Below, piece by piece: positions 52,078-60,391 of a DNA stretch of 64,000 bases (positions are counted from its first letter, which is position 1; every line of letters starts with the position of its first letter). Position numbers and translations under genes: made by a program. Under the pieces are notes generated by a model. That model was not told the origin of the DNA, made no database searches, and saw only the letters and a list, made by a program, of their open reading frames with translations. This stretch comes from Cellulomonas sp. 73-92 (lineage in GTDB: Bacteria; Actinomycetota; Actinomycetes; Actinomycetales; Cellulomonadaceae): positions 124,001 to 188,000 of the forward strand of contig NZ_MKTH01000004.1 of NCBI RefSeq assembly GCF_001898175.1, read 5' to 3'.

Positions 52078-53636
52078 ACCCGGCTCCGCACGCGCTCGGG
52101 CAGCGGCGACGCGCTGCGGTCGCCGCGCACGCGCTTGGCGACGAGCTCGGCGCTGATGAGGCACATCGGCACCCCGATGCCCGGGATGGTGCTGCCGCCC
52201 GCGTACAGCAGGCCGCGCACGTGGCGCGAGGCGTTCGGCGCGCGGAGGACCGCGCTCTGCCGCAGCGTGTGGGCCGGCCCGAGCGCGCTGCCGTGCCACG
52301 ACCGCAGGTCGTCGGCGAAGTCCCCGGGGCCCACCGTCCGCCGTACGACGACCCGCTCGGCCAGGTCGCCCGCGCCGGTCCACGCGGCGATCCGGTCGAT
52401 CGTGCGGTCGACGAAGGCCTCGACCGCCGGGTCGCCCGCACCGTCGATGCCGCCGTGCCCGAGCCCGGGCTCGGCCGGCACCGGGACCAGGACGAAGAGG
52501 TTCTCGTCGCCGGCCGGCGCGACGGTCGGGTCGGTGGCGCTCGGCCTGCCGATGTACAGCGACGGCGACGCGGGCAGCCCGCGGCCGCGGCGCAGCGCGT
52601 CGAACCCGCCGTCCCAGTCATCGGCCAGCAGCAGCGTGTGGTGCGCGAGCTGCGGCACGCGGCCACGCACCCCGAGCATCGCCAGCACGGCGCCCGGGCC
52701 GGGGTCACGGCGTCGCCACCACCGCTCGTCGAGGTCGCGGTGCTGCGGGTCGAGCAGCGACTGCGTGTGGTGCAGGTCGCCCGCGGCGACCACGAGCTCG
52801 GCGTCCACCCGCTGCTCCACGCCGCGCTCGTCGCGGTAGAGCACGCCCCGCGCGACGCCGCCGTCCACGAGGATGCGGTGCACCGGCGCGCCCGTCACCA
52901 GCCGCGCGCCGGCACCGGTCGCCAGGTCGGCGATCGTCCGGACCACGCGGGCGAACCCGCCGTCGGGGTAGCGCACCGCGTCGTCGACGTCGAGGTGGCT
53001 CATGAGGTGGTACAGCGCCGGGACGCGCATGGGCGAGCCGCCGAGGAAGACGGCGGGGTAGCCGAGCAGCCGGCGCAGCCGGTGGTCGGCGGTGTGGGCC
53101 CGGATCTCGTCGTCCAGCGAGCGGCGCAGCAGCCCGACGAGGCGGGGGAGCCGGGCCAGCAGCCGCCGGTCGAGGAACGGGGGCAGGGAGTCGAAAGAGC
53201 TGTAGAGGAAGTGCTCGATCGCCAGCCGGTACGCGTCGGTCGCCGAGTCGAGGTACCGGCGCAGGCCGTCGGCCGAGCCGGGGTCCAGCGCCGTCAGCGC
53301 CGCACGGGCGGCGGGCCCGCCGACGGGCAGGTCGAACGGCTCCGGGTCGCCCTCGAAGTACGCCCGGTACCCGGGGTCGAGGGTGCGCAGCACCAGCTGC
53401 TCGTCGGCGGACGTGCCGAGCAGGCGGTAGAAGTGGTCGAACACCTCGGGCATGAGGTACCACGACGGCCCGGTGTCGAACCGGAAGCCGCCCTGCTCCC
53501 AGGAGCCGGCACGCCCACCGAGCCGGGGCAGCGCCTCCAGGAGGGTCACCTGGTGCCCGTCGGCCGCCAGGAGGGCCGCCGAGGCCAGCCCCGCCACGCC
53601 GCCGCCGACGACGACCGTCGCCAGGGCCCGCGTCAC
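52074..53636 (-). CDS. crtI: Phytoene desaturase
   Basis: 520 residues. It introduces four double bonds to turn phytoene into lycopene. N-terminal FAD-binding Rossmann motif VVVGGGVAGLASAALLAADGHQVTLLEA, then GGRAGSWEQGGFRFDTGPSWYLMPEVF. The C-terminal CrtI signature is GLLYAGGSTIPGIGVPMCLISAELVAKRV. GTG 53636 overlaps crtB by four bases. The central crt gene; its presence fixes the pathway as carotenoid rather than sterol or hopanoid. Confidence 0.96.
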   Translation of the reverse strand: MTRALATVVVGGGVAGLASAALLAADGHQVTLLEALPRLGGRAGSWEQGGFRFDTGPSWYLMPEVFDHFYRLLGTSADEQLVLRTLDPGYRAYFEGDPEPFDLPVGGPAARAALTALDPGSADGLRRYLDSATDAYRLAIEHFLYSSFDSLPPFLDRRLLARLPRLVGLLRRSLDDEIRAHTADHRLRRLLGYPAVFLGGSPMRVPALYHLMSHLDVDDAVRYPDGGFARVVRTIADLATGAGARLVTGAPVHRILVDGGVARGVLYRDERGVEQRVDAELVVAAGDLHHTQSLLDPQHRDLDERWWRRRDPGPGAVLAMLGVRGRVPQLAHHTLLLADDWDGGFDALRRGRGLPASPSLYIGRPSATDPTVAPAGDENLFVLVPVPAEPGLGHGGIDGAGDPAVEAFVDRTIDRIAAWTGAGDLAERVVVRRTVGPGDFADDLRSWHGSALGPAHTLRQSAVLRAPNASRHVRGLLYAGGSTIPGIGVPMCLISAELVAKRVRGDRSASPLPERVRSRV

Positions 53637-54505
53637 GCGGCCACCGCCGGCGCGAGGGTCCAGCGCACGGCGAGCGCCACCTTGACCGGCGTCGGCACGG
53701 AGACCCGCACGTGGCTCAGCCGGTCGGCGGGCAGCCGGTCGATGCGGCGCAGCAGCTCGCCGAAGATCGCCGTGGCGACCAGCACCGCGTGCCGGCAGTC
53801 CGCCGGCAGCAGCGGCACCGCGGCCCGGGCGGCGCGCAGGTCGGCGCGGACGTCGGCCACCACGGCCGCCTTGCCGGCGTCCGTCAGCCCGTCGGCCGAG
53901 CCGGGCAGGTAGGCGCGGCCGAGCCGGCGGCGGTCGTCGCCGAGGTCGCGCAGGAAGTTGACCTTCTGGAACGCGGCACCCAGGCGGGCCGCGCCCTCGT
54001 CGAGCGCCGTGGCGGTGGCGGGGGAGACGGGGCGCCCGGCGAGGAACACGCGCAGGCACATCAGCCCGACGACCTCCGCCGACCCGTGCACGTACCGCTG
54101 GTACTCCGGCAGGTCGAAGTCCACGGCGTCCAGGTCGCGTCGCATGGAGGCGAAGAACGCGCGCGTCAGCGCGGGCTCGACGGCGCACGTGCGGGCCACC
54201 GCGGCGAAGGCGTGCACGACGAGGTTCGCGGAGAACCCCGTGGCCACCGCCCGCTCGGTCTCGGCCTCGAGCTCGTCGAGCACCCGGCGTTGCGCGTCCC
54301 GGTCGAGGCCGGCCTCCGCGGCGGTCCCGTCGACGACCTCGTCGGCGATGCGCACCAGGGCGTAGATGGCCGCCACGGCGGCCCGGCACCGGCGTGGGAA
54401 GAGGGCGGTCGCCAGCCGGAACGACGTCGAGTAGCGGCGGATCACGGGTGTCGCCGACGCCCGTGCCGTCCCGCCGTAGAGGGCGAGCCCGGTCGCGCGC
54501 GTCAT
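53633..54505 (-). CDS. crtB: Phytoene synthase
   Basis: 290 residues. It joins two geranylgeranyl diphosphates head to head. The two Asp-rich regions are ALVRIADEVVDG (about 47-58) and GAAFQKVNFLRDLGDDRRRLGRAYLP (about 180-205). YRRYSTSF-type start (RRYSTSFRLATALFP) is typical. Overlaps crtE upstream and crtI downstream by four bases each. Confidence 0.95.
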   Translation of the reverse strand: MTRATGLALYGGTARASATPVIRRYSTSFRLATALFPRRCRAAVAAIYALVRIADEVVDGTAAEAGLDRDAQRRVLDELEAETERAVATGFSANLVVHAFAAVARTCAVEPALTRAFFASMRRDLDAVDFDLPEYQRYVHGSAEVVGLMCLRVFLAGRPVSPATATALDEGAARLGAAFQKVNFLRDLGDDRRRLGRAYLPGSADGLTDAGKAAVVADVRADLRAARAAVPLLPADCRHAVLVATAIFGELLRRIDRLPADRLSHVRVSVPTPVKVALAVRWTLAPAVAA

Positions 54506-55653
54506 GACCGGCGCTCCGCGGCGCGGTCGACCTCGTCGGCCAGCATGCGCGCCAGGCCGGCCGGCAGGCCGGCACGGTCGACGAGGGCGAGCGCCGTGTG
54601 CCGCTCGCGGTGCAGCTGGCGTTCCGCGGCCGCCCGGGCCCCGCACCGCTCGAGCGCGGCGCGCAGCCGGTGCGCCCCCTCCTCGTCGAGGTCGGCCCGG
54701 CCGAAGAGGTGCTCCACGGCCCGCCACGCCTCGGTCCCGCGCGCCGCCACGACGAGCAGCGTCTGCTTGCCCTCCCGGAGGTCGTTCGAGGCGCTCTTGC
54801 CCGTCTCCTCCGGCCGGCCGAACACCCCGAGGAGGTCGTCCCGCATCTGGAAGACGAGCCCGAGCGAACGGCCGACGGCGCCGAGCCGATCGCCCAGCTC
54901 GGGCCGGCCGGCGAGGATCGCCGCGGCGCGCAGCGGCAGCTCGAGCGAGTAGTGCGCCGTCTTGTCGGCCATCGCCTCGCGCACCTGCGCGGCGGTCGGC
55001 GTGGCCAGGCCCGCGCCGTAGGCGACGTCGGCCAGCTCGCCGGCCGCCGCGCGGAACACGCTCTCGTCCACGAGGTCGACCAGCTGGGCCCGGCGGGGCG
55101 CGGCTACGTCGAGGCCGGCGGCGATGCGCAGCGCGGACGTGAGCATGAGGTCGCCCGCCAGCACCGCAGCCTGCTCGCCCCAGCGCCGCGCCCCGGCCTC
55201 CGGCAGCCCGCCGTCGGCACCGACCGCGACGAGCCGCCCGACGACGTTGGGCGCGCCGCGGCGCTCGAGGTCCCCGTCGATGACGTCGTCGTGGACCAGC
55301 AGGGCGGTGTGCAGCAGCTCGACCGCGACGGCCAGCTCGAGCGCCGGCTCGAGCCGCGACCCGCCCAGGTGCAGGTAGCCGGCCAGCAGCAGCCGCGGGC
55401 GCAGCCGCTTGCCGCCCCGGGTCGCCTCCTGGAGCGCGTGCCACAGCAGCGGGTAGGGGCCGGGGCGGGCCGCGGCGCGTTCGGCCTGCTCGGCGAAGAA
55501 CCGGTCCAGCCGGCGCTCGACCTCCGCGAGGGCGGCCGCCGCGTTCGGCAGCACCAGGGCGGCGGCCCTCTCCCGCCGCGGCTCGGGGCCGCCCGCGCGG
55601 CGCAAGGGTGTCGGCCGGCCGTGCCACTCGGCGGTGGCGATCTCGGCGCTCAC
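54502..55653 (-). CDS. crtE: Geranylgeranyl diphosphate synthase
   Basis: 383 residues. It makes GGPP from IPP and allylic diphosphates. First Asp-rich motif LLVHDDVIDGDLERRG, second FQMRDDLLGVFG; GGKRLRPRLLLAGY near the N-terminus binds IPP. The second motif lacks the last aspartate of DDxxD, as in many actinobacterial IdsA enzymes. GTG 55653 overlaps the idi stop by four bases. The N-terminal 35 residues are variable. Confidence 0.94.
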   Translation of the reverse strand: MSAEIATAEWHGRPTPLRRAGGPEPRRERAAALVLPNAAAALAEVERRLDRFFAEQAERAAARPGPYPLLWHALQEATRGGKRLRPRLLLAGYLHLGGSRLEPALELAVAVELLHTALLVHDDVIDGDLERRGAPNVVGRLVAVGADGGLPEAGARRWGEQAAVLAGDLMLTSALRIAAGLDVAAPRRAQLVDLVDESVFRAAAGELADVAYGAGLATPTAAQVREAMADKTAHYSLELPLRAAAILAGRPELGDRLGAVGRSLGLVFQMRDDLLGVFGRPEETGKSASNDLREGKQTLLVVAARGTEAWRAVEHLFGRADLDEEGAHRLRAALERCGARAAAERQLHRERHTALALVDRAGLPAGLARMLADEVDRAAERRS

Positions 55654-56186
55654 CGGGGCCCCGCCCCCGCGCTCGCCGGCGCGGCGAGCTCCGCGAGCTG
55701 CAGCACGAGCCAGGGGCTGAACGCCCACGGCGCCAGCCGCACCGCCTGCGCGAGGTCCGTCGCCTCGACCCAGGCGTGCTCGAGCACCTCGTCGGGCGCC
55801 GGCCGCAGCTCTCCGACGAGGCGGGCCCGGAACACGGGGCACACCTCGTGCTCCACGACGCCGGACGGGTCGACGGCCCGGTAGCGGAAGTGCGGGAGCA
55901 CCAGGTCGAGGTCCGTGAGCTCGACCCCGAGCTCGCGGCGCGCGTGCCGCCGCACCGCGTCCCCGAGCTGCTCGCCGGGGGTGGGATGCCCGCAGAAGGC
56001 GTTCGTCCAGACGCCCGGCCACGTGGCCTTCCCCAGGGCGCGGCGGGTGACGAGAACGCGCCCGTGGTCGTCCGACACGTGGCAGGAGAAGGCCAGGTGC
56101 AGCGGGGTCCGCGGCCCGTGCACGGTCGACTTGGGCGCCGTGCCGACCGGGTCGCCGGTCGGCGAGACGAGCACGACGCGGTCCAT
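55650..56186 (-). CDS. idi: Isopentenyl-diphosphate delta-isomerase, type 1
   Basis: 178-residue Nudix-fold enzyme that converts IPP to DMAPP and so balances the substrates of CrtE. Catalytic Cys is in TNAFCGHPTPGE; the metal and acid residues in RRHARRELGVELTDL and VEHEVCPVFRA. Two starts are in frame; AGGAGG (56193-56198) is adjacent to GTG 56192 but correctly spaced for ATG 56186, so the ATG is chosen. First gene of the eight-gene carotenoid operon. Confidence 0.95.
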   Translation of the reverse strand: MDRVVLVSPTGDPVGTAPKSTVHGPRTPLHLAFSCHVSDDHGRVLVTRRALGKATWPGVWTNAFCGHPTPGEQLGDAVRRHARRELGVELTDLDLVLPHFRYRAVDPSGVVEHEVCPVFRARLVGELRPAPDEVLEHAWVEATDLAQAVRLAPWAFSPWLVLQLAELAAPASAGAGPR

Positions 56187-56264
56187 GGTCACCTCCTGAG
56201 AAAGTAGTTAGCCGGGATAGTAGCCAGCCAAGGCAAATAACGCGAGAGGCGGTACGGTTCAGCC
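56187..56264. promoter_or_regulatory. Divergent carotenoid / crtR control region
   Basis: Between idi and the MarR gene are two direct repeats, AGTAGTTAGCC (56203-56213) and AGTAGCCAGCC (56219-56229), matching at 9 of 11 positions and 16 bases apart. A minus-strand -10-like TACTAT (56222-56217) overlaps the second. The MarR gene has its own -10, TACGGT (56253-56258), six bases before its ATG. These repeats are the likely CrtR binding site. Confidence 0.65.
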
Positions 56265-56834
56265 ATGAGCGCGGACCGGGAGGCACCAGAGATCACGCAG
56301 GGCTTCCACGACCCACGCGTCGTCGACCGCGGGGGCCGGCTGGTGACGACCGAGGGGCTGGCCGACGACGAGGTCGCCCAGGTGGTGCGGGTCATGGACG
56401 CGCTGTTCCGATGGCGCACCGCGGAGCAGCGCGCGAGCGCGGCGTCGCGGCGCTACATGCGGCTCGGGGAGACGGACATGAAGGCGCTCCGCTTCGCCAT
56501 CGTGCGCACCGACCAGGGCCGGCACGTCACCGCGCGAGACATCGCCGAGCACCTCGGCATCTCCAGCGCCTCGACGACGAAGCTGCTGGACCGGCTCGAG
56601 GCGGGCGGCCACATCCATCGGACCCCGCACCCCTCGGACCGGCGCGCCATCGCCGTCGTCGTCACGCCCGAGACCCGTCGCGCCGCGGAGGAGACGGTGG
56701 GGCGCGAGCACGCCCGCCGGTTCCGGGTCGCCGCCGGGCTCAGCCCCGCCGAGCGGGAGATCGTCATCACGTTCCTCGACCGGCTGAGCGCGACGAGCGA
56801 GGAGGACTGGGCCGCACCGGTCGCCTCCGCGTGA
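56265..56834 (+). CDS. crtR: MarR family regulator of the carotenoid operon (CrtR-like)
   Basis: 189 residues. MarR winged helix: ETDMKALRFAIVRTDQGRHVTARDIAEHLGISSASTTKLLDRLEAGGHIHRTPHPSDRRAIAVVVTPETR. The first 35 and last 25 residues are variable. It is divergent from idi-crtE with 78 bases between starts, the same arrangement as crtR in C. glutamicum, where CrtR represses crt genes and is released by GGPP. The same logic here is inferred from position and family. Confidence 0.88.
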   Translation: MSADREAPEITQGFHDPRVVDRGGRLVTTEGLADDEVAQVVRVMDALFRWRTAEQRASAASRRYMRLGETDMKALRFAIVRTDQGRHVTARDIAEHLGISSASTTKLLDRLEAGGHIHRTPHPSDRRAIAVVVTPETRRAAEETVGREHARRFRVAAGLSPAEREIVITFLDRLSATSEEDWAAPVASA

Positions 56835-56910
56835 TGGTCGTCCGCCGGGGCGCGCACCGCGCCGGGTCGCCGGGTGGCACCGCCGGTCGCCGCGCGTGAC
56901 GCTGGCGGCC

Positions 56911-57423
56911 ATGACGGACGCACCACGCCCTCCAGCCGCCACCGGGTCGTCCGGGAGCCTCTACGCGGCGGTCGGCGGGCTGCCGGCCCTGCTGCGCCTG
57001 GCGCGCGCGTGGCACGAGCGATGCCTGGCCGACCCGGAGCTGGCGCACCCGTTCACCCATGCCCCGATCCACCCCCGGCACTCCGAGCGGCTGGCGGCGT
57101 ACTGGGCGGAGCAGCTCGGCGGCCCGCCCCTGTGGACCGGGCCCGGAGGGCCGCGCACCGCGCTCGGCTCGCACCGCGGCGTGGTGCACATGCACTCCGG
57201 CGAGGGCGTGCACGAGGACCTCGACCGGCGGGCGGTGGCCGTCTTCGTCACCGCGATGGACGACGCGGGGCTGCCCGACGAGCCACGGCTGCGGGCGACG
57301 CTCACGGCGTGGTTCACGTGGGCGACGGCGCTCATGTCCGCGTACCCGCGGTCGGCCGACGACGTGCCGCCCGACCTGGCGATGCCGCACTGGTCCTGGG
57401 ACGGGCCTGTCGGCACGGCCTGA
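56911..57423 (+). CDS. Group II truncated hemoglobin
   Basis: 170 residues. The 2-on-2 globin core runs from LYAAVGGLPALLRLARAWHERCLADPELAHPF to the C-terminal PHWSWDGP typical of actinobacterial GlbO-like proteins. The proximal heme His is in the HRGVVHMHSGEGVHEDLDRRAVAVF region. It binds heme and O2 and may serve in oxygen or NO chemistry. Start ATG 56911 is chosen over GTG 56896. It stands 76 bases after crtR on the same strand. Confidence 0.85.
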   Translation: MTDAPRPPAATGSSGSLYAAVGGLPALLRLARAWHERCLADPELAHPFTHAPIHPRHSERLAAYWAEQLGGPPLWTGPGGPRTALGSHRGVVHMHSGEGVHEDLDRRAVAVFVTAMDDAGLPDEPRLRATLTAWFTWATALMSAYPRSADDVPPDLAMPHWSWDGPVGTA

Positions 57424-57464
57424 GGAGTCCCCGCCGTGGCACGATCCGGGCCGGGGGTGGGGCC

Positions 57465-58076
57465 GTGACCAGCGCGATCCTCTACGCGGCGGTGTACGTC
57501 GTCGGCTGGCTGCTGCTCGTGCGGCGGCGGCCCGACGGCCGGCCACCCCGTGTCACCGCCTGGGGTGCCGGCCTCGTCGCGCTCGTGGCGGCGGGCTGGG
57601 TCGCGCAGCTGCTGCGGCCGGCGCTCCTCGACCAGGGCATGCGCGAGTCGGCGGCGGTCCGGTCCGGTCAGTGGTGGCGGCTCGCCACGGCGATCGTGCT
57701 GCAGGACGGCGGGTGGATCGGCGCGGCGGTGAACCTCGTCGCGCTCGCGGTGACGGTCGGGCTCGCCGGCGAGGTGCTCACGGCGTGGACCGGCCTGCTC
57801 GTCGTGCTCCTCGGCGGGATCGCGGCGAACCTGCTCACCGTCCTGACGTTCGGGCAGCCCGGCGCGGGCAGCTCGATGGCGACGATGATCCTTCTCGTGG
57901 TGGCCGTGCTCGTCGGGCTGCGGAATCCGTCGTGGCGCGAGGCCGGTCTCCTCGTCGTCCTCGCGGCCCTCGCCGGGGCGCTGCTGGCACGCCGCGACCA
58001 GCACGGCCTCGCGCTGGCGCTCGCGCTGGTCAGCGGCGTCTGGCTGCGCCGCCGGCGCAGCCCCGTCACGCCCTGA
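57465..58076 (+). CDS. Rhomboid-like membrane protein
   Basis: 203 residues, about six to seven helices. QWWRLATAIVLQDGGWIGAAVNLVALAVTVG resembles the first half of rhomboid proteases; the nucleophile-like Ser may be in GAGSSMATM and a helix-6 His in RRDQHGLALAL. The canonical GxSG is not exact, so it may be an inactive rhomboid-like protein. GTG 57465 follows a G-rich ribosome site. Function unknown. Confidence 0.65.
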   Translation: MTSAILYAAVYVVGWLLLVRRRPDGRPPRVTAWGAGLVALVAAGWVAQLLRPALLDQGMRESAAVRSGQWWRLATAIVLQDGGWIGAAVNLVALAVTVGLAGEVLTAWTGLLVVLLGGIAANLLTVLTFGQPGAGSSMATMILLVVAVLVGLRNPSWREAGLLVVLAALAGALLARRDQHGLALALALVSGVWLRRRRSPVTP

Positions 58077-58304
58077 GCAGCGTGTTTCCGGCGCGTTACG
58101 GGAATCACATCACAAGGCCTCCGCGCCGGAGGAATCCGTACTCACCGGTATCGACTTAGTAACGATTCGATGGCCGTGTCCGGGCTGCCCGATTCGTCCT
58201 ATCTGGACACGACTACGGTTTGCACAACCTGTGGCGGATCAGTGCCTGCCGCTCACCCTCGGGCGAGTCGGCCGGTCCCGCCACCTCCCTTCCCTGGAGG
58301 AACC
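58077..58304 (+). promoter_or_regulatory. Leader region of the peptide-importer operon
   Basis: A 228-base gap with no gene. It contains a short hairpin CCTCCG/CGGAGG (58118-58132), probably ending the rhomboid transcript, and a pair CGTGTCC (58175-58181) / GGACACG (58205-58211). A -10-like TACGGT lies at 58214-58219, placing the transcript start about 80 bases before the TTG start. Confidence 0.4.
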
Positions 58305-60152
58305 TTGAAGATCAGGCGAATCAGCGCAGCGGCCGCCTTCGTGGCGGTCGGCGCGGTCGTCCTCGCGGCGTGCTCGAACGCGCCGGGGACCACCACGCCC
58401 ACGGCGACCGGGACCGGCGGGGCGACCGCGGGCACGGCCACCGGCGGGACGATCCGCGTCGCGGAGACCAACGCGTTCACGACGTTCAACCCCCTGACGA
58501 GTGCCGGCAACACCGACATCAACAACAAGGTCGTCGAGTACCCCACCCGCGCGTGGTTCAACTACGTCGAGGGCCCGACCCTGAAGGTCGTCAAGGACCC
58601 GTCGTTCGGCACCTACGAGGTCCTGAGCCAGGACCCGCTCAAGGTGAAGTACACGGTGAACAAGGGCGTGACGTGGTCCGACGGCGTCCAGGTGGACGCT
58701 TCCGACCTGCTGCTCGCCTGGGCCGTGGACTCGGGTCACTACAACTCGCCGGGCGCCGACGGCAAGCCGTCGACCAAGGACGACGTCACGTACTTCGACT
58801 ACGCGGGTGACACCAGCACGCTGGCCCTCACCTCGTTCCCGGAGATCAGCTCCGACAACATGTCGATGACGCTGACCTACTCCAAGCCGGCCGCCGACTG
58901 GGAGATCGCCCTCACCGCCGACGAGCCCGCGCACGTCGTGGCGGCGCACGCCGGCCTGGCCGACACCAAGGCCCTCGACGACCTGTTCAAGAAGCTCGCG
59001 GACAGCGCCCCCAAGGCGACCGCGGCCGACCCCGACCTCAAGAAGGTCGCGGACTTCTGGAACACCGGCTTCGACACGACGACGCTCCCCAGCGACCCGT
59101 CGCTGTTCCTGTCGTCCGGCCCGTTCATCGTGCAGGACATCCAGGAGAACCAGTCCGTCACGCTGGTGCCGAACACCAAGTACACCGGTGACCTCAAGCC
59201 GCACGTCGACCAGATCGTCATGCGCACCATCTCCGACCCGACCGCCGCGGTCCAGGCCCTGAAGAACGGCGAGGTCGACGTCGTGTCGCCGCAGTCGTCG
59301 GCCGACACCCTGACCGCCCTCAAGGCGCTCAGCGGCATCAAGGTCATCACCGGCGACCAGCTGGCGTTCGACCACGTCGACCTGACGTTCAACAACAAGG
59401 GTCCGTTCGACCCGGCGACCTACGGCGGCGACGCCACCAAGGCGCTCAAGGTGCGTCAGGCGTTCCTCAAGACGATCCCGCGCCAGCAGATCCTCGACGC
59501 GATCGTCACGCCGCAGAACCCCAACGCGAAGGTCCTCAACTCGCAGATCTTCGTCCCGGCTCAGGCGGCGTACGCCCCGACCGTCGCCAAGAACGGCTCG
59601 GCCGACTACAGCGCCGTCGACATCCCCGGCGCGCAGAAGCTGCTCCAGGAGGCCGGCGTCACCAAGCCGACCGTCAAGATCATGTACAACAAGGACAACC
59701 CGAACCGCCTGAACAGCTACACGCTGATCGCGCAGTCCGCGGCCCAGGCCGGCTTCAACGTCGTCGACGACGGCCAGCCGAAGGACAAGTGGGGCGGGAT
59801 CCTCGGTGACGGCACCTACGACGCGTCGATCTTCGGCTGGATCCAGCCGGGTGTCGGTGTCTCGGGCACGCCGCAGCTGTACAAGACCAACGGTGGCGGC
59901 AACTACAACGGCTACTCGAACCCGAAGGTCGACCAGCTCTGCGACCAGCTGACCGTCGAGCTCGACTCCGCGAAGCAGACCGACCTGCAGTCGCAGATCG
60001 ACTCGCTGCTGTTCCCCGACGCGTACGGCCTGCCGCTGTTCCAGTCGCCGGGCGTCGACGCCGTCTCCGACAAGGTCGGCGGCATGGACAAGTACAACTC
60101 CACGCAGTCCGGTGTGTGGTGGAACACGTGGGAGTGGACGATCAGCAAGTGA
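58305..60152 (+). CDS. Peptide/nickel-type ABC importer, substrate-binding lipoprotein (family 5)
   Basis: 615 residues. Type II signal peptide with lipobox LAAC (Cys 23), a Thr/Gly-rich linker to about residue 48, then the SBP family 5 fold (YTVNKGVTWSDGVQVDASDLLLAWA, FWNTGFD, IVMRTISDPTAAVQALKNGEVDVVSPQ, WWNTWEWTISK). It captures peptides or similar ligands outside the membrane. Start is TTG with a strong GGAGGAAC; longer frames upstream lack a signal. Lys codons are frequent and almost all AAG, and the gene looks highly expressed. Confidence 0.93.
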   Translation: MKIRRISAAAAFVAVGAVVLAACSNAPGTTTPTATGTGGATAGTATGGTIRVAETNAFTTFNPLTSAGNTDINNKVVEYPTRAWFNYVEGPTLKVVKDPSFGTYEVLSQDPLKVKYTVNKGVTWSDGVQVDASDLLLAWAVDSGHYNSPGADGKPSTKDDVTYFDYAGDTSTLALTSFPEISSDNMSMTLTYSKPAADWEIALTADEPAHVVAAHAGLADTKALDDLFKKLADSAPKATAADPDLKKVADFWNTGFDTTTLPSDPSLFLSSGPFIVQDIQENQSVTLVPNTKYTGDLKPHVDQIVMRTISDPTAAVQALKNGEVDVVSPQSSADTLTALKALSGIKVITGDQLAFDHVDLTFNNKGPFDPATYGGDATKALKVRQAFLKTIPRQQILDAIVTPQNPNAKVLNSQIFVPAQAAYAPTVAKNGSADYSAVDIPGAQKLLQEAGVTKPTVKIMYNKDNPNRLNSYTLIAQSAAQAGFNVVDDGQPKDKWGGILGDGTYDASIFGWIQPGVGVSGTPQLYKTNGGGNYNGYSNPKVDQLCDQLTVELDSAKQTDLQSQIDSLLFPDAYGLPLFQSPGVDAVSDKVGGMDKYNSTQSGVWWNTWEWTISK

Positions 60153-60184
60153 TCGTTCGCTGACCGTTCCTAGCGTGTGACCCA

Positions 60185-60222
60185 GGACGGCGCCGGGAGG
60201 GTTCACCCTCCCGGCGCCGTCC
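60185..60222 (+). terminator. Strong 17-base-pair hairpin terminator after the binding-protein gene
   Basis: Arms GGACGGCGCCGGGAGGG (60185-60201) and its exact complement (60206-60222) enclose a TTCA loop, followed by CCGTCCTTCT. It lies 32 bases after the stop and before the permease genes. Partial readthrough here would give an excess of binding protein over permeases, a common arrangement. Confidence 0.9.
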
Positions 60223-60391
60223 GTCCGTCCTTCTGGTTCGGGTCCAGCCACCGAGACGCTAGAGTCGTCTCCCAGTTCGCCGTCTGCCCCGGCACCGGCG
60301 AGTCCCCCGTCCATACGGCCGCGGTCCGCCGCGGCCACCCGCGCGGTCGCGCCGCACAACGGCGTGCCGTTCGCGCGAGAGCGAGAAGTTG

